From Cycas panzhihuaensis (lineage: Eukaryota; Cycadophyta), in contig CM041465.1 of the NCBI GenBank assembly GCA_023213395.1, forward strand, positions 59,341,741 to 59,405,740: a stretch of DNA of 64,000 nt. The letters run 5' to 3'. Below the pieces are notes generated by a model. It saw only the letters and a list, made by a program, of their open reading frames with translations. It had not been told where the DNA came from and searched no databases. Positions 55,641 through 64,000 of the stretch are shown in pieces. Position 1 is the first letter of the stretch, and the number at the start of each line of letters is the position of its first letter. A program made the translations under genes and the position numbers.

Positions 55641-56304
55641 AAGAATACCATTAACATGGTGGAATCTTACAAAGCCTCTACCTTAACTAAATCCCATGAT
55701 ATAGATTACCCACCAAAAGATAAATCTTCAGACTTCCCTCTTAATTTCTAGTCATATCTATTTGCTTTAGGTCTACACTACAATTTACCAAGGAAGGCTC
55801 TTTATCACTTATATGGAAACTAAAAACTATTCTTACCTTAATCAAAGGTAACTTCTTTTGGACACTCTTAAGGTCCATAGGTCTAGTTTACTTAGAAACC
55901 CTAGCTTGATTTTTAACCACACTATTTTGCCCAATGAAGAAAAAAGAAATAACAATAAGACTACTCCTTTCTACATTGAGATCATGAAGGTTAATAGTAA
56001 AATCAAAATAAGTATAATAGATGAAGGATCTTATATTAATATTATCCCTTTAAACCTCTTAGAAGAGTTAGGAATCTTAGCCTATGAACTAGTTAATTAG
56101 GTTTGTTAGGTCTATGATAAGAATTAAAAAAACCCCAATTGACTAATGGACTCTTCCTTTTACTCTAATAGGTAAGACTATCATGGATAAAGTCATTATT
56201 GTTGACTTCTATTTTGAGTTAAATGTGTTGTTCAGTCAATCATAGATTAATCAAATATTGATAGTTTTTTCTTCATTATTTGGTAAACTCAAGTTTGTGA
56301 TAGA
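55641..56304 (+). pseudogene. Ty3/gypsy aspartic protease, interrupted by copia element F
   Basis: The open block at 55,858-56,097 ends with TPFYIEIMKVNSKIKISIID, EGSYINIIPLNLLEELGI and a Glu-Leu-Val-Asn motif. This is the gypsy protease pattern (A.VD.GSSVN..P...L..LGI), with Glu in place of the residue after the active-site Asp. After a stop and shift the flap and C-terminal blocks are visible (GKTIMDKVIIVDFYF; FSSLFGKLKFVID). At 56,305 the copia LTR begins inside the last block. Confidence 0.75.
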
Positions 56305-56603
56305 TGTTAATGCATCAAGGTCATTAGATTAATTATATGAAGGTGACTTTAAGTTAGCTAAGTCACATAGTTAAATGTAATTTCATTTATATTTAAGTAT
56401 AATTTTGGGATTATGTCATTAGGTTGGAAACTCCTTTAGAAACCTAAATGCACATCCTCTGACATATAAGGCTAAATGTGAAAGGGAGAGTTATAATTCT
56501 CACCTCTCATTTTTTCTCTCAATCTTGTTCTCTCTATTTTTCTCTTATTATGTGCCACTGTTTTAGTGTAGTAGATTGTGGCAAATAGATCGTTCACTCA
56601 ACA
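56305..56603 (+). repeat. 5' LTR of copia element F
   Basis: Begins TGTTAATGCATC inside the gypsy protease and ends ..CAACA two bases before an exact primer site. Preceded by ATAGA. Length about 299 bases; its 3' partner is missing from the window. Confidence 0.7.
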
Positions 56604-56605
56604 AC

Positions 56606-56617
56606 TGGTATCAGAGC
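56606..56617 (+). other. Primer-binding site of copia element F
   Basis: TGGTATCAGAGC, an exact match to the copia initiator Met tRNA site. Confidence 0.92.
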
Positions 56618-58650
56618 TATTATTGACCACATTTTACTAGTAGGCTTACACAAAGCCATTAATGCCTCTTACTCATAATTCATGTGAGGTTGAGAGATTA
56701 TTTGAGAATATTATTTTATATTAGAGAGATTTAAATTATATTATTTTATATGTTACTATATTTGATATGTGTGCAAAATTTTAGAGGTAAAAATACTTAT
56801 TTTTGAAGTTGTTTGGTTGTTAAAACAACCTTGAAGGTATTGAAGGCCTAAAATTTTATGAAACATTTGACCATATCAAATTTTGATGAAGTTTGGTATG
56901 TAGGGTCACCCAACTAAGATGATCATTTTTGTCTTCTAGAGTATCTTTAGATTCAGCTTGCAATAGCCAATTTTGGCTAAAATAAAAGGTCAAAATTTAT
57001 AGATAAGTAACCTAGGGCATTTTCCTCAATGAAATCCTTTAAATATGAGCTAAAAATTTGAAATCATTTTTGAGGGATCTAGTAGATTTATGTTTCTAGA
57101 GCATTTTGAGATAAATCTTATCAAATTTTATCCACTGGTTAATGAGATTTTTGTAGTTTATTAATAGATACTGAATCTACTTATTTAACCCCACAAAAAA
57201 TGTTTCAAAGGTATTTTGGATAGCTTTTTGGCCATTTTTGGAGCTACTATAGAAGAAAAAGTTGATGTATGTATCAAGATGAAGCTTTTGACATACTGAA
57301 GTTTGGATTCTAAGATAATGAATATGGCAAGATTCTACTTTTATGTTATTTTTGGGCAGAAAAAATTTATGCATTTTTATAAATTTGACTTCATTATCTT
57401 ATCATAAATAATTTTATAAACATTTTTTTCTTCTATCATAAATTTAAATTCTATCATTTAGGCCTCCATATTTGTAATTTTTAGAAAATTTTACCCATTT
57501 ATTATTATTTATAAATTTTGTGAAAAAAATCATAAAATATGGCAAAATAGCATGCATCTAGATTTTTTAAAATTAGCCTTTTAGTGGTAATTTGATCCAC
57601 TTTTTGGACCTTTGTGGATTTTGTATTAAAATTTCTAAAATTATATTTGGAAAACATTGTACCAAAGTAAGGGAAACTTTTGATCGAAAACAACATCTAG
57701 TTCTCCTACTAAATCTAGTATACTCTTTCTATTTCCATACATAGCATAAAGAAACAACATCAATAAAGCAAACACATAAGGTAAGTATATTTGCCATTTT
57801 TCTATTTTAATTTTTAGTTCATATTATTTAAAAATAACTTATACTATTTCCTAAAAGGAATCTCATCTATACAATTTATACCGTTAGTTCTTGCCTTATG
57901 CACACACTCACCTTAGTTGAAATAGACCATGGTTGGCTAAAGTCTGGGTCCTAAGGGAGGTGTGAGTTTTATACTGAGTTTAATCTTAATTGAAATAGTG
58001 GTGGAGGGATAGGTTAGCCATACCTACAACTTCCAATTAGGGATAATCCTAATAACTGCCCAAGAACATTGAAATATTTAATCAAGATTAAAATATACCC
58101 AGTCTAATATCCATCATAGCCATGGGATACACACGTACCATTTGACTCTTTAGAGGATATATATAGTTGCTTACTAGTGAACTAGGTGAGGAATAAGAGT
58201 ACATGGGCTCCATTATAGCTTGGGTTTTATCACCAAGCACAGGTGTAGGTATTATAGGTGAAGGCCCTAATACGTTTATTAGAAGCCCCCTTAAGCATCG
58301 ACACCTCAACTACTTTGGACTTGAGATAAAGATTTGGGTTTGATCATACATCCTATATTAGACTTGGTTTTTTAGTTGTATGTACCCATATGCTGGCTTC
58401 TACATGGACATAATCTTGATTTTATAATCACATGATACATCATTTATCTTTGTGATCCTTATATTGCCATTTGTACATATCATCAAACCCTACTATGTTA
58501 GGAGTATTTGCCATAAGTATTGGTAGCCTATTATCATTACTTGCTACTAAATCATATTTCCCCCTATTATGCCATATGTATTAGCCACACATATTAATGT
58601 AATTTTTATTTACTATTTCTTCACTATCTCTTTTACTTCATCATCTTCAC
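56618..58650 (+). other. 5' leader of copia element F
   Basis: About 2.0 kb without recognisable protein between primer site and gag. Opposite-strand frames at 57,177 and 57,505 are AT-rich chance frames. A phrase AAATTTTATGAAAC / CAAATTTTGATGAAGTTTGG recurs loosely (56,850-57,120). Confidence 0.5.
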
Positions 58651-59790
58651 CATGTCTTCTTAATTTAAACAAAATATAAATTGCATCTTAAAAAGAAAAT
58701 ATAATTGGGATCAATGGTATACTAGAGTCAAGAATACTACTAAGTATAAAGGCCTTTGGAGAGCCCATTTGCAACTTACACCTGTCATCCATGCGATAGC
58801 CATAGCACCTTCCTCTAGAGGAATACCACCTGTAGCTCTAATAGATCTTGTAGCTAAATTACAATCATAAATCAATGATGAGAAGATTCATGCATGTATT
58901 CTATTAGTGACTAATCACTTTCTACATAATCTAATTGATGAAGAATAACACAATACATCCTGGAAAGTCCTCAAGATTCTTAAAAGGAATTTCAATGCAA
59001 AGTCTGACCTTGAATTTGTTCATCTAGTCTTAAAGATGAATAAGATAAAGATGCATAAAGGACATGCACATGAAACAATCAACCTCTTTTAACTAATCAA
59101 ATAAGTAATAGGCAAAGATTTTAAGACCCAATATATTACATAAGCATTCCTCATATAGTCCTTTCTACACATACCTAATTATAAGAACTTGCTTGGGAGT
59201 CTTTAATTAAATGGAACATTGAAGACACTTAGCTTTAAAGCTCTTGTAAAGAAGTTTATAAAATTTGATAAGACCTTTGATGCTAATTTTACAACTTCAG
59301 ATCCTCTTCCAGATGTAGCTTTTGACATGAAAGAAGAAGTATGCTTCTAAAAGAATCAGGGTCCCTCTTATGGTAGAGGAAATAACTAAGCAAGGGATAG
59401 AGGATGAGGTAGAGGAAACTAACCACAAGGTTAATAAAATCCTTAATAACAATATCCTAGACAATCTCAAGGCCAAGCACCACCTTTTAATGTAAGATAG
59501 TCAGACCAAACTAGTACCTTAGGAACTAAAAATTATATTATCATGTGTGAAAGGTACAATAGGAAAGGACACCTTATAAAGAATTATCATATACCTACAT
59601 ACAAGTTGACTAAGTTTTAACAAAAATACAAGGCTTATAATATTGATGAAACATGTGAAGAATAGTTTGGTATCATAGGTTTTACTTAAGCACATATTCA
59701 AAGACTTAAGAGAAGAACCATTAATCAAACTAAGAGGTATTTCAAAGCCTATTGTGGCTATGCCACTTGTGATCTTGAATCACCAATGTA
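58651..59790 (+). pseudogene. Gag of copia element F
   Basis: ATG at 58,651 begins a gag with the frame NINCILKRKYNWDQWYTRVK, then IDLVAKLQS, WKVLKILKRNFNAKSDLEFV, KMNKIKMHKGHAHETIN, FKALVKKFIKF and DVAFDMKEE. A Gly/Arg/Asn-rich RNA-binding tail follows (GRGNN, GRGN near 59,380-59,415). A zinc-knuckle relic with CERYNRKGHLIKN lies near 59,545. Confidence 0.8.
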
Positions 59791-60130
59791 AAACTCTCTT
59801 GGAGTCACAAATAGTATAAGTTTAAATACCTCCTCATGGATCATGGATATAGGAGTCATATAACATATGACCTACAATTAGAAACTATATCAAACTTTTG
59901 ATTCCAATGTATATGGTATCATTCACAAGGCCAACAAATCCTAACAATCAGTCAGAGGTATTGGAAACATATGCTTAAAACTCTAAGGCTTAAGAGACTT
60001 TACATTACTTGATGTCCTATATATTCCTAACCTAAAATAAAACCTACTCTCCTTATCTACTCTTGTCTCCTATGGATTCAATCTTAGTATTACTGTAAAT
60101 GATCAAACTCTCTAGGTCATGCACCCTCCA
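59791..60130 (+). pseudogene. Protease of copia element F
   Basis: SSWIMDIGVI near 59,835 corresponds to the W..DSGA active-site box, with Ile replacing Ser after Asp. GIIHKANKS, GIGNICLKL and LLDVLYIPNLK-NLLSLS follow, the usual copia protease order. Confidence 0.75.
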
Positions 60131-61140
60131 ACAAATTGAGTGGTCTTGATTGGAGTGCTTACTTATAAATTATTTAGATTGAATGACTCCCTATTTTTTA
60201 AACCCAACTATGCTCAAAGCCCTTGTGTTGATGAAGAGTTTACTTTTAATACCACTTTGACACACCCTAAGCTATCCCAAGAAGCTCTTTAGCATGGTCA
60301 CATGGGCCATGTTTATATTAATTGACTTAGAGATCTTTGTCATATCCTTCTAGGTCTACCTAAGTTCTTCTCCGAGCCATTTAAATGTAAATCCTATATT
60401 ATAGCCAAATCTCATAGATAATCCTTTGTTGATAGTCATTGGAAATCAAGTTATCCACTTCAATTGGTACACTCTAATCTATGTAAACCAATGCCTATTC
60501 CATTATTAAAGTAGAAATTATATTATATAACTTTCATTGATGATTTTACTAGGAAAGTATAGGTGGTTTTTCTAACTAAGAAAGATGAGTCATTTGGTAT
60601 CTTTAAAGCTTTTAAAGCTTACACTAAAAAGGAGTCAAGTTATAGGATTAAGTATCTATGAACAAATAATAGCAAAGAATATACCTCTATTGAGTTTAAA
60701 ACATATCTACGAGACAACAACATCAAGCATCACACTACAATAGCAGACATCCCCTAATAGAATAGAGTTGCTAAGTGTATAAATAGGTCTATTATAAATA
60801 TGGCTCAAGCTATATTGGTTTATAAAAATGTACCTACTTACCTATAGGCAGATGTAATTTGGATAACTATTTATTGCATTATTATTATTAGCCTATTTAA
60901 AGGAAGAACTTGTCCTAATGAAAAGTGGACTGGACAAGCCCCCGCTGCCTATCACTTCAAAATATTTCACTCAACATGTTATGCCCATATATTGGATGGA
61001 GATAGAAATAAACTCTAGCCTAAGGCACTTAAAGGTATCTTTGTTGGAGACCCTATGGATAAGAAATGGTACAAGGTCTTTATACCTTCATAATAGAAGA
61101 TTATTATCACCAGGGATGTGGTGTTTACTGAAATAGAGGA
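60131..61140 (+). pseudogene. Integrase of copia element F
   Basis: Pre-integrase HGHMGHVYIN near 60,297 with CKSYIIAKS near 60,388 (zinc Cys partly lost). Core: LVHSNLCKPM, YYITFIDDFTRKV near 60,535 (first Asp), YLXTNNSKEYTS near 60,660 (the D.G.E pattern, with the second catalytic Asp changed to Asn) and NRVAKCINRSI near 60,765 (Glu helix changed to Lys). C-terminal: AYHFKIFHSTCYAHI, KALKGIFVGDPMDKKWYKVF and RDVVFTEIED. At least two catalytic positions are lost, besides stops. Confidence 0.82.
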
Positions 61141-62822
61141 TTAATTATTACAATTAGACTCTAAAATTCCTAGCTATCATTATTATGATACTATTCAATA
61201 TGATATATAGATTCTAAAATTTAGGGAGGGGAGACACTTAAGAGTTACACAAACTATTAGAATTTGACAATAGAGCCATAGAGGATAGTAGCTATGACTC
61301 TGAACTAATGAGTGTACATCATGTACTACCATTCAAGAACAACAAAGTTGACAAAGGTAAAGTAGTGACAAATAGACCATGCTCCCTAGATGCATCAACA
61401 TCCTCCTCAACAAATATGTAAAATGATCTTTTTCAAGATCCAAATGAAGATCGTATAATAGAAATGAAGACCTCATTCCCAACTCAAGGTTCTCGTGAAG
61501 CCCACTAGCTAAATAAGGATATATGACCTAATGAGATGGGCAAAATTGGAACTCAAAGTGCCTATAGAGCTAAGATATAGGAATTACTTTTCATTGAGTT
61601 AGAACTAGCATAACTTCATCTTACTCTCAATGAAGAGCCCCTCTTATACCAAGAAGCTATAAAACACATAGCTTGGAGGAATTCCATAAATGAAGAGTAT
61701 CAATCTCTTATTAAAAATAGTACATGGGAGCTCATTGACCTACCACTTAGAAGAAAGCTAATTTAAAATAAATAGGTGTATAAAAATAAATACAGATCTG
61801 ATGGCACTTTAAAAAATATAAGGTGAGGTTGTTAGCAAAGGGATTCACATAAAGGAAAGGAATCGACTACACTGACATCTTTGCACCTATGACCAAGTGG
61901 ATTATAATTACAACTCTTATGGCCTTCACAGCTCAACAAGGCTGAAAGATTCATTAGCTCAATATGAAAACCACATTTCTCAATGGTGATCTTAAAAAAG
62001 AAATCTACATGGCTCAGCTTGAAGGATTTGAGATCATTGGTCTAGAGCATAAGGTGTGTAGGCTCAAAAAGTCCTTATACAACCTTAAACAAGTCCCTTC
62101 TACTTTGTTCACCAAGTTGTCAGAAAGAATGAGTCAACTTGGATATGAGGTTTGTGACTACCTGGATATTGATGCAACATTGTTCATAAAACACTAAAAG
62201 GATAAAGTCATTTATCTCTTAATCTTTGTGGATAATATACTTATAATGAGGAACTATGAACATGCAATCAGCTAATTAAAGAAGGACTTAGTTAAAATAT
62301 TTGAACTGTCTAACCTTGGGTTATAAAATACTACTTAGAGATTAAATTCACTCAAAAAGATGGAAAAATCTTTTTTTCTCAAGAAAAATACAACAACGAT
62401 CTTCTAACAAAGTTTTAGTTGGAAGATTCTCAAACTATAGCCACTCCAATCAACCTAATGTTAAATTGATAGCTGATGGAAATGCTTAAGAGGTAGACGC
62501 AACACTTTATAGGCAACTTGTAGGTAGTCTCATTTATACTATTAATACAAGACTTGATATTACACACTCTATCAGCATTCTTACTCATTACATAATAAAT
62601 CCTAAGCAAAATTATTAGCAGGTAGCAATGTGAGTTTTGAGGTACCTTAAGACAACCAACAAATATGGTTTATTGTATGAACCCAATTCAGAGTTTAAAC
62701 TATATGCATATACAGACTCACATTCTGCTAGAGGTAAAGACATAAGGAGATTCATGTATAAGTATATAACATTTCTTGGAATAACACCAATATCATGGAG
62801 TGTAGTAAATAGATCCTTCACC
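61141..62822 (+). pseudogene. Reverse transcriptase and partial RNase H of copia element F
   Basis: A variable linker leads to RT: WRNSINEEYQSLIKNSTWEL near 61,680, VRLLAKGFT-RKGIDYTDIF near 61,830, LNMKTTFLNGDLKKEIYMAQ at 61,960 (Asp replaced by Asn in D.K..FLNG), CRLKKSLYNLKQVPS, LIFVDNILIM near 62,220 (YVDD box with F-V-D-N) and FELSNLGL. RNase H begins at KDIRRFMYKYITFLG-TPISWS near 62,740 and stops abruptly at 62,822, before the Glu and last Asp. The rest and the 3' LTR are missing. Confidence 0.85.
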
Positions 62823-63608
62823 TAATAGTTTATCCTTTAAGTGTCTATCCCATTGGTTGAAACCATCCAAGAGGAAGAAGAATCTCTATCCCCTTTTGTC
62901 TCTTTAAGATTTATGCAGTACTTTAATAAGGAATCTATACTTTAAACTAGTTAAGAAGAAGTGAAATAGTTTTACATGATTACCACTATCTTTATACAAG
63001 ATAATTGCCCTCCTAACCATATTGAAACTTACCCCTTACTAAATTAATTAGAACTTTATCCTTGATTATTGATTTTCTTAATCATGCTACACCCCAACCA
63101 AGTGTGGAGTCCTAATTTGATTTGCTAGAACAACTTGACTAGAGTTTCCCTACCTAAATAACCCCTTCATAGAGGGTACTTATCCTTGTAGATATTATCC
63201 CCTTTACTTTTATTTCTTCATCATTAAAGTTAACCTCTTTGTGCTAATTACCCCACTTTCCTCTTTGTAATTAGTAATTAGTCCTTAAGAGTATTCTTTA
63301 CTTGGACCATTTTGAGAATGATAAGGCTATTCTTGAGCATTTGGTAGGAACCTTTCGTATCCTCCCACTGAATCATTATAAATTCTTTTTTGCTAAATAT
63401 ATTCAACCTAACTCACCTTCATTAATCCAAGATCATGGCATCACTTCTTTATCTTTATCACTCAACCTAGCCCCTCCTCACTTTGAAGAGGAAAATACCT
63501 TGTTGGTTGAAGACATTATTAGTATAAACCTTAGAGCTTAGAAGGAGCCTAAGATAATTAAAGTTGGCACTACTTGTTTCCCCTCATAGGTTGAACATGA
63601 ATAGAAAA
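62823..63608 (+). pseudogene. Gypsy pol resumes: protease-to-RT linker
   Basis: After copia F the gypsy element continues. The open block 63,302-63,541 ends VEDIISINLRA, followed after a TAG by KEPKIIKVGTTCFPS-VEHE. This is the VI.LG...EP...KIG..L......L..LL.EY.DVFAWSY linker just before RT in Tat/Athila-type elements. It supports one gypsy element interrupted at 56,305. RT itself is cut off at 63,608. Confidence 0.6.
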
Positions 63609-64000
63609 TGTAACTATGAAAGCCATATATTAAGAAGACTCTAAATCATGTAAAGAACAAATAATATAAATAAACTAAGCATACAACAAAGAATACTAGG
63701 AGATTTTAGTTTAAGCATAGACCTTTTATTAATTTAAGCAATAGTTAAAGAATTACTGAGATAAAAATACCAACTCTTCTCATCAACTCATCTAACATTT
63801 TTACATGCGCCATTATATAAGAATATATAGACACAACTTTATAAGATACCACCTTATATTTTTACAATATAATGAGCATAAACCATGGGTCAAAAAATAT
63901 CCCTATAAGACATAAAAAAAATTATTTTGGGGCTCTTGCCCCTAAATCCCTACTTAGGGGGTTGCTAGCCCCCTAGAACACCCTAGTCGAGGTCCCTACA
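63609..64000 (-). repeat. Start of another LTR, running off the window
   Basis: At 63,609 gypsy coding stops and TGTAACTATGAAAGCC begins, which would be a ..TTACA LTR end on the minus strand. The end of the window has a G/C-rich palindromic tract (GGGGCTCTTGCCCC; GGGGGTTGCTAGCCCCC) very like that in solo LTR D. Related copia-type LTR is inferred; the other border is outside. Confidence 0.4.

Noticed and set aside
1-64000. tRNA, rRNA, CRISPR, bacterial operons or ribosome-binding sites
   Set aside because: TGGTATCAGAGC strings are retrotransposon primer sites, not tRNA genes; no cloverleaf, rRNA segment or spacer-repeat array was seen, and all evidence is for plant nuclear DNA.

Overview
The window looks like an intergenic stretch of a large, repeat-rich seed-plant nuclear genome. 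It holds plant-lineage LTR retrotransposons of both superfamilies (Ty1/copia with initiator-Met-type primer sites; Ty3/gypsy of chromovirus and apparent Tat/Ogre or Athila type), an L1-like LINE carrying an RNase H domain, AT-rich spacers and dinucleotide microsatellites. I found no intact host gene, tRNA, rRNA or CRISPR array. Nearly every coding region is decayed by in-frame TAA/TAG (fewer TGA) stops, and several LTR ends read TA where TG or CA is expected. That is the pattern left by cytosine deamination in heavily methylated, long-silenced DNA. A gymnosperm or another plant that removes old elements slowly would fit, but the species cannot be read from the sequence.

Region by region. 1-7.3 kb: the 3' half of a Tat-like Ty3/gypsy element on the + strand. 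It has the integrase end (1-600), then a long coding relic on the OPPOSITE strand (3304-1390) resembling a plant mobile domain (PMD, MAIN/MAIL-type) protein and split by a frame-preserving intron (2085-1965). Next come a TATA-driven + strand ORF leading into a second, archaeal/bacterial-like RNase H (4036-4980), a polypurine tract (5502-5511) and a long LTR (5512 to about 7288). A primer-site-like sequence follows the LTR directly. 8.6-11.3 kb: a 5'-truncated chromovirus (RT, RH, IN, chromodomain, PPT, LTR). 12.55-16.35 kb: a small minus-strand copia derivative with both LTRs, PBS and PPT. 17.8-20.9 kb: a minus-strand, stop-poor gypsy-like relic.

20,995-39,398 is a nest. The outermost layer is a minus-strand, apparently non-coding LTR element of about 3.0 kb, whose LTRs now lie 18 kb apart. 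Two + strand copia elements sit in it: A (22,531-30,569) and B (31,451-38,774). Element A contains a truncated minus-strand copia, C (24,051-28,461), and C contains a solo LTR, D (25,342-25,987). Element B is complete from LTR to LTR, with gag, protease, integrase, RT and RNase H.

39.4-45.6 kb: AT-rich spacer, a palindromic microsatellite, and a minus-strand copia fragment with LTR/PBS, gag and integrase. 45.6-49.2 kb: a 5'-truncated L1-like LINE (RT, zf-RVT, RNase H) ending in an A-rich tail and a run of 15 G. 49.2-50.6 kb: a gypsy RT/RH relic. 50.7-63.6 kb: a gypsy element with a probable LTR/leader, gag and protease. A copia element (56,305-62,822; 5' LTR through RNase H, 3' end lost) interrupts it, and the gypsy pre-RT linker resumes afterwards. 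63,609-64,000 is the start of another LTR running off the window.

The genes do not work together as a pathway. The window is a stratified record of retrotransposon insertions. The most unusual part is the antisense, intron-bearing PMD-like gene carried inside the first gypsy element next to an extra RNase H.
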